The notes under the pieces are model-generated. The model made no database searches, was not told the origin of the DNA, and saw nothing but the letters and a program-made list of their open reading frames with translations. DNA of 64,000 nucleotides, taken from an uncultured Propionibacteriaceae bacterium. GTDB taxonomy: Bacteria > Actinomycetota > Actinomycetes > Propionibacteriales > Propionibacteriaceae. The DNA is taken from assembly GCA_938046585.1 (NCBI GenBank), contig CALIWR010000035.1:14581-78580 (forward strand), read 5' to 3'. Position 1 is the stretch's first letter. Every line of letters starts with the position of its first letter. Position numbers and translations under genes: made by a program. This document shows, piece after piece, positions 17,374-25,787 of the stretch.

Positions 17374-17465
17374 GCCAGCCCCGCGCAAGCAAGGGCGATT
17401 CACCCGCGAGGCAGCACAGGATTTCGGAGCCGAGGCCAGCCCCGCGCAAGCAAGGGCGATTCACC
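17374..17465. CRISPR. Two-repeat CRISPR-like element (decayed or minimal type I-E-like)
   Basis: Two identical 31-base repeats (17374-17404 and 17435-17465) are separated by a 30-base unique segment, a period of 61 bases, which is the period of type I-E arrays. The repeat core CCCCGCGCAAGCAAGGG resembles actinobacterial type I-E repeats, but its stem is imperfect. No third repeat is found one period away on either side and no cas gene is in the window. It may be a relic array or an unrelated tandem repeat. Confidence 0.5.
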
Positions 17466-17494
17466 ACGGCTCACTCAAGCGGAGGCGAGGGCCG

Positions 17495-18173
17495 TCAGGG
17501 ACAGCGGCGACGCAGCAGCTGATTCTTGGCGCACTGACCGACCTGGTGGGTGCCGTACCCGTCGTACAGGGCGCCGACCCCGCCGCCGATGAGGGGGATC
17601 TTCCGCGCCACCAGGGAGGTCAGTCGTTTCCCACCGACGTTGGTCAGCACATCGCCAACGATCCGCTCGGCGACCTTGATCTCCAGTTCCTCGTCGATCA
17701 TCGGCGCGGTGGCCACGGCCAGGGGGCTGGTCGGCAGGTGTCCCTTCTCGATCTGGCGTTTCAGTTCGTCCTCGGGCAGCAGGCACATTAAAACCGCGGT
17801 CCGGACCCGGCGGTCGTCGATGTCGTAGCCGCGCAGGTGCGCGATGCAGGCCGCCAGCCGGGCCTGGACCACCACGACCCCGGTGATGTTGGCCGGGGCG
17901 GTGAGTACGGTCACCAGCAGCCCGCCGACGTTGGTCACGAAGCCCTGCGCACCGGCCATCGCGATATGGCTCATGACCAGCGCGTCGATCGCCTCCTCGG
18001 CGTCGCGTTTGCGCTGCAACGCTCGTCCGGCTGAGGTCTTGGCCCCGGGCAGGGTGTACACCCCGTCGATCGCGGCATCAACTAGCCGCAGCAGCGCCCC
18101 ACCGGCGGTCGGGCCGACTCGTCCGGAGAACGTCGTAATCGCGGTCCCGACATCGCGGGGATTGGTGGACATA
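17495..18173 (-). CDS. EcsC-family-like protein of unknown function
   Basis: The 225-residue product starts at ATG 18173 (MSTNPRDVG), with AAAGG nine bases upstream. It shows an amphipathic N-terminal helix, a central hydrophobic stretch (GFVTNVGGLLVTVLTAPANITGVVVVQARLAACIAHLRGYDI) and a C-terminal glycine-rich segment (RKIPLIGGGVGALYDGYGTH). This pattern is shared with EcsC/DUF697-type proteins that associate with membranes. The biological role is unknown. The 372 bases from 18174 to 18545, between this gene and the alanine racemase end, contain nothing I can support beyond a possible TACAGT element near 18374. Confidence 0.6.
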
Positions 18174-18545
18174 GGGAGTTGCCTTTCATGGTGCCAGACA
18201 GTCGTGCCGTCCCCAGGGTACGGACTGGCGGTAGCCCTCGCGTACCGTGCCCAGCCGCGCCGACTCGTCCCCTGGCCAGGGTCGGATACCCCCGTGGTCT
18301 GACGCGCCCAGGCCTGGTCTGCCCCGTGGCGCCAGATCATGGCCCGATGGCTGGATCTGGGCCCTGACCTCGCCTACAGTGATCTCATCAACTCAATCAT
18401 GCGATGAGCCGCAGCAGCCGGATCACAGAGCGGGCCACCTACCCGGTCTCCGCGTCTACTCGCTCGTCAAGGCCAGTGCCCAGTCCAATCCCCCGGCTCC
18501 TGGGTACTGGCGCCAGGGGGTCGCTGATGCGGCCCTCTGGCAGTT

Positions 18546-19661
18546 TCAGGCCTTCCAGGTCCGGGTCACCCGCGGCGGGAGCAGGCAGGAGACCTCGTAC
18601 GCGATAGTGCCCATCAGTTCGGCGACCTCGCTGGTGGTGATCTCAGTGTCACCTTGGCGTCCGATCAGGATCACCTCGTCGCCGACCTCGACCGGGTCAT
18701 CGCCCAGGTCAAGCATCGACTGGTCCATGCAGACCCGCCCCACGATCGGGTAGCGCCGCCCCCGAACCAGGGCCGAGCCGCGGTTGGATAGCAGCCGGCT
18801 AAGCCCGTCGGCGTAGCCGGCGGGGATAGTGGCGATGGTGGTCTCCCGCGGCGCCCGCCAGGTCCGCCCGTACCCGACGGTTTCGCCGGGCTGGACCCGT
18901 TTCACCAGCGAGACCCGGGTGGCGAGGGTCAGCGCGGGACGCAACGGTACGGTGCGGGGCGTGGCCGGGTCGGGATAGTGGCCGTAGATCATGATCCCGG
19001 GCCGGACCATGTCGAACCAGGCCTCAGGGTGGGCCAGGACGGCTCCGGAGTTAGCGGCGTGGACGATGAGGCTGCGCCCGATCGTTTCCTGGACGGTGGC
19101 TGCGGTCTGGGCGAAGAGGCTGACCTGGTCTCGGGTGAAGTCGTTTTGGCTGGGGGTGTCGGAGACCGGCAGGTGGGTGAACAGGCCGGTAAGTCGGATC
19201 CCGGGCAGGGTGTCGGCGAGGCGGGCCAGGTCGGCAGCGGCGGCCGGTGGGGCTCCGATCCGGCGCATCCCGGTGTCGATCTTGAGGTGGCAGTCGATGC
19301 TGGTCGAGGCCTGGACGGCGGCTTGGTTGGCGGCCCGTAGCGTGGCCTCGTCGACCACGGTCAGGGTGGTCCGGGCCTCGATCGCGGCCGGTAGTTCCTC
19401 GGGGAATGCCTGGGACAGTTTGAGGATCGGCAGGTCGATCCCGGCGGCCCGCAGCTGCATCGCCTCCGGCACGGTGGCCACCGCGAGCCAGTCCGCGAGC
19501 CCGGTGTCGCGCAGCATCTCGGACACCTCGACTGCGCCGTGCCCGTACCCGTTGGCCTTGACGGCGGCCAGGACGAGTCGGTCGCCGACCCGTTCCCGCA
19601 CCGCGCGGAGGTTGTCGGCGATAGCGGTCAGGTCGATGCGGGCATGAGTCGCGTACAGCAT
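18546..19661 (-). CDS. alr: Alanine racemase
   Basis: The 371-residue PLP enzyme interconverts L- and D-alanine for peptidoglycan. The N-terminal barrel carries the PLP lysine in VKANGYGHGAVE, and the second catalytic Tyr region (VGYGRTWRAPRET) and PLP-phosphate region (MIYGHYPDP) are present. Length and order match the family. A TACGCT element (minus strand of 19668-19673) lies six bases before the ATG with no ribosome site, suggesting a leaderless transcript. It is divergent from a lipoprotein gene. Confidence 0.95.
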   Translation of the reverse strand: MLYATHARIDLTAIADNLRAVRERVGDRLVLAAVKANGYGHGAVEVSEMLRDTGLADWLAVATVPEAMQLRAAGIDLPILKLSQAFPEELPAAIEARTTLTVVDEATLRAANQAAVQASTSIDCHLKIDTGMRRIGAPPAAAADLARLADTLPGIRLTGLFTHLPVSDTPSQNDFTRDQVSLFAQTAATVQETIGRSLIVHAANSGAVLAHPEAWFDMVRPGIMIYGHYPDPATPRTVPLRPALTLATRVSLVKRVQPGETVGYGRTWRAPRETTIATIPAGYADGLSRLLSNRGSALVRGRRYPIVGRVCMDQSMLDLGDDPVEVGDEVILIGRQGDTEITTSEVAELMGTIAYEVSCLLPPRVTRTWKA

Positions 19662-19721
19662 CTCGTCAGCGTACGGTGGTTCGGCGGGTCCTGCGCCGGA
19701 TGGGGGGAGGTTCTGCGCAGA

Positions 19722-20309
19722 ATGGGTCGCATGCGTGCCTTTCCGCGACTCGTGCTCGCCTCGTTGGCTCTGGTCTTGGCCGGGTGCGCGCAGGCGGCCC
19801 CGCCTGGCGCCACCATCGCGAGCGCGGACCCGACCGGCGAGCCGGAGCCGTCGCCGACGGTCACGTGGCGTTCCGAGGCACCGGTGACGTTGAAGCGGGG
19901 TGTCCCGACGGATCTGTCACAGAGCCGGGGCTTACCGAAGGCGATCGTCACGGTGGAGTCGATCACCGAGAAGGCGACCTGTCCCAGCGGCGCGACCACG
20001 CCGCAGCATGGGCAGTTCCTGGCGGTAAGGCTGAGCGCGCAGCGGCTGGACGCCTCGGAGGGTTTCACGATGGCGGTGTACGACTGGGGCACGGTCGACA
20101 ATGCCGGCAAGACCACGCCAGGCAATTCGGGCCTGCTGACCGGGTTGTGCCTGACGGACGGGTCGGGGCTGAAGCTGGCCTGGGATTCGTCGGGGCGGGC
20201 GCATGGGATTGTGATCCTGGATGCCCCGGAGAATGTTCAGGCAGTAACCGCTACCAACACGATGACCACTCCGAACGTCACCGTGACCCTGGAGATGCCG
20301 CCGCGCTGA
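19722..20309 (+). CDS. Secreted lipoprotein of unknown function
   Basis: The 195-residue precursor has a short basic n-region, a hydrophobic core and a lipobox LVLAGC, so it should be diacylated on Cys and anchored outside the membrane. The mature part contains one Cys pair (ATCPSG and GLCLTDG) and a predicted beta-sandwich, reminiscent of DUF4352-like domains. The ATG at 19722 follows GGGGGGAGG by 11 bases; ATG 19731 is possible. Its 3' end overlaps the convergent HAD hydrolase gene by 32 bases. Confidence 0.75.
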   Translation: MGRMRAFPRLVLASLALVLAGCAQAAPPGATIASADPTGEPEPSPTVTWRSEAPVTLKRGVPTDLSQSRGLPKAIVTVESITEKATCPSGATTPQHGQFLAVRLSAQRLDASEGFTMAVYDWGTVDNAGKTTPGNSGLLTGLCLTDGSGLKLAWDSSGRAHGIVILDAPENVQAVTATNTMTTPNVTVTLEMPPR

Positions 20310-20913
20310 TCGCCTCCCCCATCAGCCAGGCCTCGGTGTCGGCGTCGTCGACCCACAGGTGGGTATGCCAGCCGCGGTCGGCGGCGGCGTCAATGTTGAC
20401 CTGCTTGTCGTCGATGAACCAGAGCTGCTCGCCGGTGCGGCCCAGCCCGTCCTCGACCCGCTGGTAGATCTGGGGGGCCGGTTTGGCGATCCCCATGGGG
20501 CCGGAGAAGAACCAGGTCCCGATCAGCGGGTACCAGTCGAAGTCGGGCGCGGTCTGGGCGAAACAGGTGGGTGCGTTCGACAGGATCGCGGTAGTGACCC
20601 CGGCCTGCCGTAGCCGTTGCAGGAGCGCCCGGGCGGCCGGGCGGGGGGTGCTCCAGGAGGCCACGTCGACCTGGATGAGGGATGGCAGCAGTTGTTCCAG
20701 GTCGACTTCCTGGGCGCCGGGGATCAGCGGGCACGCGGCCTGCCAGTACTCCAGGTCGGAGCAGCCCTCGTCGTACCGGTGCCGGTGCGGACCCCAGAAG
20801 CCCTGTTCGACCGCTTCTGCGGTGGTGCCGAGTAGTTCCGCCAGCCCGGAGAACAGGCCTTGGGGCGGGCACAACACCATGCCTAGGTCGAAGACGACGG
20901 CAGGTTCAGTCAT
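20278..20913 (-). CDS. HAD-superfamily hydrolase coupled to the siderophore transporter
   Basis: The 211-residue protein has HAD motif II (ILSNAP), motif III Lys in IAKPAP and motif IV in FIDDKQVN. Motif I reads VFDLGMVLC: the nucleophile Asp is present, but the +2 Asp acid/base of phosphatases is Gly, as in haloacid-dehalogenase-like and some regulatory HAD proteins. The ATG overlaps the stop of the ATPase gene by four bases, so it is the fifth gene of the iron-siderophore operon. A role in processing an imported ligand is possible but not shown. Confidence 0.8.
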   Translation of the reverse strand: MTEPAVVFDLGMVLCPPQGLFSGLAELLGTTAEAVEQGFWGPHRHRYDEGCSDLEYWQAACPLIPGAQEVDLEQLLPSLIQVDVASWSTPRPAARALLQRLRQAGVTTAILSNAPTCFAQTAPDFDWYPLIGTWFFSGPMGIAKPAPQIYQRVEDGLGRTGEQLWFIDDKQVNIDAAADRGWHTHLWVDDADTEAWLMGEAISAAASPGSR

Positions 20914-21698
20914 GCGCTCATTCTGGCAGCTGGATCCTCAGGCACATGATAAAGAGCCATCGGGTGCCCGGAGCTGGTGTCGACCGGGCAAGCGACGCCG
21001 AAGACGTCGGCCAGCATCTCACGGGTGACGATCTTCAGCGGCGGGCCCTGCAGCACCACCCGGCCGTCCTTCATGGCCACGATCTGGTCCGACCAAGCAG
21101 CAGCGAAGTTGATGTCGTGGACCACCATCACGATCGTCTTGCCGAGATCGTCGGCGGCGCTGCGTAACCGGCGCAGCATCGACAGCGAGTGAGCCAGGTC
21201 GAGGTTGTTGAGTGGCTCGTCGAGCAGCAGGTAGGTGGTGTCCTGGGCCAACAGCATCGCCACGAAGGCCCGCTGCCGTTGCCCGCCCGACATCTCGTCG
21301 AGGAATCGGTGCCGCAGGCCGACCAGATCCATGTGTTCGATCGCCGCATCGATCGCGGTCTGGTCGGCGCCGGTACGGCGTCCCCTGTTATGGGGGTAGC
21401 GTCCGAAGCCGACTAGGTCATCGACGGTGAGACGGATCTCCAGCCCGTTCTCTTGTTTGAGGATCCCGATCACGGTAGCCAAGGCCGAGGTGGGGGTGGT
21501 GGCTACGTTGTGGCCGCCGACGGTGATGGTGCCGGCGTCGCTGGGCAGCAGCCGGGCGACCATCGACAGCAGGGTGGACTTGCCAGCCCCATTAGCGCCG
21601 ACAATGGAGGTGATGCCGCCCTGGGGGATGGTGATGGTGACGTCGTCGACGACGACGGAGCGCCCGTACGACTTGGACACCGCCTGAATCTCGATCAT
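20910..21698 (-). CDS. Iron-siderophore ABC transporter, ATP-binding protein
   Basis: This 262-residue ATPase has Walker A GANGAGKST, signature LSGGQ-like MSGGQRQRA, Walker B YLLLDEP and the switch His in VVHDIN, all intact. The sequence is of the FecE/YclP class that drives ferric siderophore import. It overlaps the permease upstream and the HAD gene downstream by four bases each. With the binding protein and two permeases it makes a complete importer. Confidence 0.93.
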   Translation of the reverse strand: MIEIQAVSKSYGRSVVVDDVTITIPQGGITSIVGANGAGKSTLLSMVARLLPSDAGTITVGGHNVATTPTSALATVIGILKQENGLEIRLTVDDLVGFGRYPHNRGRRTGADQTAIDAAIEHMDLVGLRHRFLDEMSGGQRQRAFVAMLLAQDTTYLLLDEPLNNLDLAHSLSMLRRLRSAADDLGKTIVMVVHDINFAAAWSDQIVAMKDGRVVLQGPPLKIVTREMLADVFGVACPVDTSSGHPMALYHVPEDPAARMSA

Positions 21699-22696
21699 GC
21701 GAGGGTCCCTTTCGGTTTGCTGCGGCTGACGACCATCACGATGAAGAGCAGGCCGCCACCGAATTCGATGATCACGCTCAAGACCGTGCCCATCGCGAAG
21801 ACGTACTCCAGGACGGCCTGGCCGGCGACCAGCAACACCACCGCTAGCGCGCTGGCCAGTGGCATCGTCCAGGCGTGCCGCCCGGAGGGGCTGAGCTGGT
21901 AGGCGAGGTTGGCCACGATCAGGCCGAGGAAGGTGATCGGGCCGACGAGTGCGGTGGTCACGCTGACCAGCAACACCGACACCAGCAGCACCTGGCGTAC
22001 CATCTGGCGCGGGTCGACGCCCAGCCCCTGGGCGGTGGCGTGGCCGAGTGCCATCACGTCGAGACGGTGGCGCAGCCGCCAGACCCAGACCGTCCCCAGG
22101 GTGACCAGGACCGCCGAGACCGTCAGCAGTTCGGGCCGGATCGAGTTGAAGCTGGCGAAAAGGTGAGTCTGCAGTTGCAGGAAGGCGGTCGGGTCCATGA
22201 TCCGGGTCAGCAGTTGTTGCAGCGAGCGGAGCAGGGTTCCGAGCACGATCCCGATCAGCACCAGCAGGTGGACCGCGGTATGACGGCGTAGCAGCAGCCC
22301 AGACAGACCCCAGCCCAGGCCGACCATCGCGACCAGGTTGATCACAAACAGGGCTACCGGGCCGAGCTGGGAGGAGATGGTGGTGCCGAACAGGAACAGC
22401 AGCAGGGTCTGGATGAAGGCAAACATCGAGTCCAGACCCATCACCGAGGGGGTCAAGATCCGGTTCCCGGTGACGGTCTGGAAGCCGACGGTGGCCATCC
22501 CGACGGACCAGCCGACCAGGATCAGCCCGAGCAGCTTGCGACCACGGAAGGCCAGGGTGAAGCCCAGATCGCCGCCGGAGTCGAGCAGCAGGTACGCCAG
22601 GCAGGCGCCGGTCACGGCCAGTAGCCCCAGGGTGAGCAGCTTGCCGGCCTGGGTGGCCCGCCGCGGTGCCGTACCGGTAAGGGCCGCCGTGGTCAT
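21695..22696 (-). CDS. Iron-siderophore ABC transporter, permease 2 (FecCD type)
   Basis: The 333-residue protein has about nine to ten membrane helices and the FecCD coupling region (LGVDPRQ then GPITFLGLIVANLAYQLSPSGRH), which contacts the ATPase. It is YclO-like and pairs with the upstream permease as a heterodimer. The start ATG overlaps the stop of the first permease by four bases. Confidence 0.9.
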   Translation of the reverse strand: MTTAALTGTAPRRATQAGKLLTLGLLAVTGACLAYLLLDSGGDLGFTLAFRGRKLLGLILVGWSVGMATVGFQTVTGNRILTPSVMGLDSMFAFIQTLLLFLFGTTISSQLGPVALFVINLVAMVGLGWGLSGLLLRRHTAVHLLVLIGIVLGTLLRSLQQLLTRIMDPTAFLQLQTHLFASFNSIRPELLTVSAVLVTLGTVWVWRLRHRLDVMALGHATAQGLGVDPRQMVRQVLLVSVLLVSVTTALVGPITFLGLIVANLAYQLSPSGRHAWTMPLASALAVVLLVAGQAVLEYVFAMGTVLSVIIEFGGGLLFIVMVVSRSKPKGTLA

Positions 22697-23712
22697 CGGG
22701 TTCCTCCGGCCAGCCGGGGTGCCTGCCGGGCCAGCAGAATCAAGAAGGTGGCCGCGCCGAGGACCCCAGCGATCGTACCGACTGGGACCTCGAAGGGGCG
22801 GTTCACGGTCCGGGCGAGCAGGTCACAGACCAGCACGAAGCCGGCGCCGCTGGCAGCGATCCACGGCAGGCAGCGGCGCAGGTTATCGCCGAGCAGCCGG
22901 GTGATGAGGTTGGGAACGACCAGCCCGATGAACGGGATCGCGCCGACCACGACCAGGCAGATCGCGCTGCCGGCGCAGATCAGGGCCAGGCCCAGGGTGA
23001 CCGCGGATTGGTAGCGCAGGCCGAGGCTGCTGGCGTGGGCTTCGCCTAGGGAGGCGATGGTGAACCGGTCGGCCGCCACCCAGATCGCCACGAAGACCGC
23101 CCCGACCAGCCAGAGCAGTTCGTAGCGTCCGCGCAGCACGCCGGAGAAGTCGCCCGCCATCCAGGTGCCCAGGGTGGCTAGCAGGTCGTAGCGGTAGGCG
23201 ACGAAGGTGGTGGCGGCGGAAATCATCCCGGCCAGCATCATCCCGATCAGGGGTACCGCCACGATCGCTTCGCCGCGTGGGATCGCCCGTACGAGTTTGA
23301 GAAACAGGGCGGTACCGAGCAGGGCAGTGACGATCGCGACCAGCATCTTGACGGTGAGCGGGGCACCGGGCCACAGCAGGGTCACGAGCAGGATCCCGAC
23401 CACTGCCGATTCGGAAGTGCCGACCGTGCCCGGCTCGACGAACCGGTTCCGGACCAGGGCCTGCATCAGCAGCCCGGAGACAGCGAGGGCTGCCCCAGCC
23501 AGCAGCACCGCCACCGTACGGGGTACCCGGGAGATCACCAGGTTCTCCCATTGCTGGTCGCTGGCCCGGCCGGCCAGTACGTCGAGCGGGCCGATCTCGG
23601 TAACGCCGACAAAGATGCTGGCCACGGTCAGCACGACCAGGATCCCGACGGCCCCGGCCCCCCATCCCCACCGGCGTCGGGAACGAGGGGACGAGGGTGG
23701 GGTGGCGCTCAC
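22693..23712 (-). CDS. Iron-siderophore ABC transporter, permease 1 (FecCD type)
   Basis: From GTG 23712 (VSATPPSSPRSRR) the protein is 339 residues with about nine membrane helices, the family blocks SRVPRTVAVLLAGAALAVSG, NRFVEPGTVGTSE and GAIPFIGLVVPNL. GTG overlaps the stop of the binding-protein gene by four bases (GTGA), which decides the start; an upstream in-frame extension would run backward into the binding protein and has no support. It is YclN-like. Confidence 0.92.
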   Translation of the reverse strand: MSATPPSSPRSRRRWGWGAGAVGILVVLTVASIFVGVTEIGPLDVLAGRASDQQWENLVISRVPRTVAVLLAGAALAVSGLLMQALVRNRFVEPGTVGTSESAVVGILLVTLLWPGAPLTVKMLVAIVTALLGTALFLKLVRAIPRGEAIVAVPLIGMMLAGMISAATTFVAYRYDLLATLGTWMAGDFSGVLRGRYELLWLVGAVFVAIWVAADRFTIASLGEAHASSLGLRYQSAVTLGLALICAGSAICLVVVGAIPFIGLVVPNLITRLLGDNLRRCLPWIAASGAGFVLVCDLLARTVNRPFEVPVGTIAGVLGAATFLILLARQAPRLAGGTR

Positions 23713-24656
23713 AGGGCCTTGACGAGTTCCTGGATCATCACCTTCGCGTTGTCGAGGCCGTGCATCACGATGTACCAGCGTGCCCCGTCGAGGTAGACGA
23801 CCTTGTTCTCCTTCCACGCGGTGGTACTGGCGACCAATTCGTTGTTAAGTACCTCTTTGGCCGCCTTACCTTGCTGCCCGATCGCCGCGTCCCGGTCGCA
23901 GACGAACATCAGGTCCGGGTTCGCCTGCTGGATCGCCTCGAAGGAGACCGGCTGACCATGGCTGCTGTCCTTGATGTCGGGGATCGCCTGAGGAACCATC
24001 AGATCGGAGTGGACGGCGCCGAAACGGGAGGCCGCGCCGAAGGCGGTCGCCTTGCCAGCGCTGGTCATCAGGACCAGGCCCTTCTTGCCCTGCGGGACCT
24101 TGGCCTTGGCTTCGTCGATGACTTTCTTCAGTTCGCCGAGCTTGGTTTTGACCTCATCACTCTTACCGAGGGCGGTGCCGAGCAGAGTGGAAGCGGCTTC
24201 GACCTTGCTGTAGAAGGTGCCGGTGCTGGGATAGCTGATGTCGATGGTGGTGAAGTGCTGGCTTAGCTCGGGGTATTTACTTGCGCTGCGGAAGCTGATC
24301 ACGACCAGGTCTGGCTTGACCTTCTGGATCGCCTCGATGTTCGGCTCATGGAGGGTGCCGACATTGGCGATCTTGTCGTTGTTGAAGGCTTTCAGGAAGG
24401 GCGGCAGGGTGTTGCCCTCGGGGATCCCGACTACCTTGTCGTTGAGGCCCAGGCTGTTGATGGTGTCGAGGGCTCCGTAGTCGAAGATCACGAGCCGCTG
24501 CGGGTTGGCCGGCACCGAGGTGGTCCCCTGGGCGTGGGTGATCGAGACTTTGCCGGCGCTGCTGGCGCCGGAGCCGGAGGAGCCCTGGCCGCAGGCGGTC
24601 AGGGTACCCAGGGCGAGGACTCCGAGCCCGAGGGCGCGGCGCGAGATCTGAGCCAT
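23709..24656 (-). CDS. Iron-siderophore-binding lipoprotein (YclQ/CeuE type)
   Basis: The 315-residue precursor has a twin-arginine-like n-region (ISRRALGLG), a hydrophobic core and a lipobox LTAC. The mature part has two lobes with the family blocks RLVIFDYGALD, NIEAIQKVKPDLVVIS, SRFGAVHSDL and VVYLDGARWYI. The sequence resembles binding proteins for catecholate or petrobactin-type siderophores; the ligand cannot be fixed from sequence. It is the first gene of a five-gene operon with four-base overlaps and carries a candidate iron box in its promoter. Confidence 0.92.
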   Translation of the reverse strand: MAQISRRALGLGVLALGTLTACGQGSSGSGASSAGKVSITHAQGTTSVPANPQRLVIFDYGALDTINSLGLNDKVVGIPEGNTLPPFLKAFNNDKIANVGTLHEPNIEAIQKVKPDLVVISFRSASKYPELSQHFTTIDISYPSTGTFYSKVEAASTLLGTALGKSDEVKTKLGELKKVIDEAKAKVPQGKKGLVLMTSAGKATAFGAASRFGAVHSDLMVPQAIPDIKDSSHGQPVSFEAIQQANPDLMFVCDRDAAIGQQGKAAKEVLNNELVASTTAWKENKVVYLDGARWYIVMHGLDNAKVMIQELVKAL

Positions 24657-24680
24657 ATACGGAAGCCTTTCCTTGCGATA

Positions 24681-24699
24681 TCGGGTAAAGCCAACCTAA
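24681..24699 (-). promoter_or_regulatory. Candidate DtxR/IdeR iron box of the siderophore operon
   Basis: On the minus strand the site reads TTAGGTTGGCTTTACCCGA. The left half TTAGGTT is a perfect consensus half-site and the whole matches 13 of 19 consensus positions by hand. It ends 24 bases before the binding-protein start, where a bound repressor would block the promoter. Confidence 0.6.
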
Positions 24700-24759
24700 G
24701 CAGGACACCAGGAACGAGGTCAACCTTCCGCTCGGTTCCTGACGGCCCGTTGCCACGGG

Positions 24760-25692
24760 CTACGCCGGACGTGCCCAGGCAGCGTCGACGATAGCCCTCA
24801 GGGTGTCGTCCAGTTCGGTGTGGTTCTCGCGCAGCAGCTCTCGAGTGTCGAGGTCGTCCATGACGTACGGCTGGTTCCACTGGTGGGCCAGCGAGGCGAC
24901 GGCCCGCAGCTGCGCCGAGAAATAGCCCATGACGGTGACCATCGCGGGCGGGATCGTCCGGAACCGGGGCTGGGCGTCGACGCCTGCGATCCGCAGGGCC
25001 CGGGTAGCCAGATCGCGGACGCTGATCGCAGGGGCGCTGGGAACGTGCCAGGCCCGGCCAGCCATTTCCTGGTCGGTGGCGCCGCGCGCCAGGAGCCGCC
25101 CGAAGTCCGAGACCGCGGTCCAGGTGTGGTCGGCATCGGGGTCGCCGATGACGCCGGCTGCCTTGCCGGCGAGCAGAGGGGTGATAAGGCGTCGCCCCAG
25201 GTAGGCGTCAGGTGCGTCTGCCCCCAGGTAGTCCGAACCGCGTACTTCGACCGCTCGGATCCGGCCCTGCTCGTGGGCTGCGAACAGGCGTCGCGTCACC
25301 TCGGCGCGAACCTCGCCGAGCGCAGTCGACGGTCGCAGGGGATCCGTCGCGCGCATCGGCATTCGGTCGCGAGCGTAGGCGTACAGGTTCCCGGTAAGTA
25401 CCAGCGTTGCGTCGTTGGCTTGCGCGGCGCCGATCAGGTTGTCGATTGCGACTGGCCAGATCCGCTGCCATGCCGCAATGGCGTACGGGGGTCCGAAGCA
25501 GACCACGATCGCCTCAGACGCCGGGAGCTGGTCTAGGCCTTTCCCGCTCGCTACGTCGACCGGGACCCAGGTGGCTGCGGGCAGGGTGACCCGGCTGCGG
25601 CTCGCGACGGTGACGTCGTGGCCTTGGCGGGTCAGTTCGGCGATGGTGGCGCGGCCGAGGGGCCCGGCGCCGATGACGGTGATTCGGCTCAT
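24760..25692 (-). CDS. NAD(P)-binding oxidoreductase (atypical SDR / epimerase-like)
   Basis: From ATG 25692 the protein is 310 residues, with an AAAGGA ribosome site six bases upstream. It opens with a Rossmann motif ITVIGAGPLGRATIAEL and reads like NAD-dependent epimerase/dehydratase-type atypical short-chain dehydrogenases; a clear YxxxK catalytic pair is not seen, the nearest being NLYAYARD. It is divergent from a TetR regulator and the spacer between them holds a long palindrome, so it is the probable target of that regulator. Substrate unknown. Confidence 0.75.
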   Translation of the reverse strand: MSRITVIGAGPLGRATIAELTRQGHDVTVASRSRVTLPAATWVPVDVASGKGLDQLPASEAIVVCFGPPYAIAAWQRIWPVAIDNLIGAAQANDATLVLTGNLYAYARDRMPMRATDPLRPSTALGEVRAEVTRRLFAAHEQGRIRAVEVRGSDYLGADAPDAYLGRRLITPLLAGKAAGVIGDPDADHTWTAVSDFGRLLARGATDQEMAGRAWHVPSAPAISVRDLATRALRIAGVDAQPRFRTIPPAMVTVMGYFSAQLRAVASLAHQWNQPYVMDDLDTRELLRENHTELDDTLRAIVDAAWARPA

Positions 25693-25702
25693 GGGGAGTC
25701 CT

Positions 25703-25720
25703 TTCACGAGCTCTCGTGAA
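25703..25720. promoter_or_regulatory. Inverted repeat TTCACGAG-CT-CTCGTGAA upstream of the oxidoreductase
   Basis: Eight-base perfect arms (25703-25710 and 25713-25720) with a two-base spacer lie just upstream of the oxidoreductase start. The half-site TTCACGA recurs at 25750-25756, within the second operator, so one regulator may bind both. Confidence 0.6.
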
Positions 25721-25754
25721 CAGTGTTTACAGATGGAGTGTAAACCATGTTCAC
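25716..25754. promoter_or_regulatory. 39-base palindromic operator between the oxidoreductase and TetR genes
   Basis: Arms of 16 bases (25716-25731 and 25739-25754) pair at 14 of 16 positions around a seven-base centre; the arms contain GTGAACA and GTTTACA half-sites. It sits in the divergent promoter region and is the likely binding site of the TetR protein encoded at 25788. Confidence 0.7.
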
Positions 25755-25787
25755 GAATATCGGAGACGGCGGTGGCAGACTGCTTCC

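Noticed and set aside
17308..17403. N-terminal extension of the aat reading frame
   Set aside because: The extra codons run into the CRISPR-like repeat; homologues of this enzyme start about 33 residues before AYRAG, which matches GTG 17307.
18341..18607. Short plus-strand frames between the EcsC-like gene and alr
   Set aside because: No homology, no ribosome site, and partial overlap with the alr 3' end.
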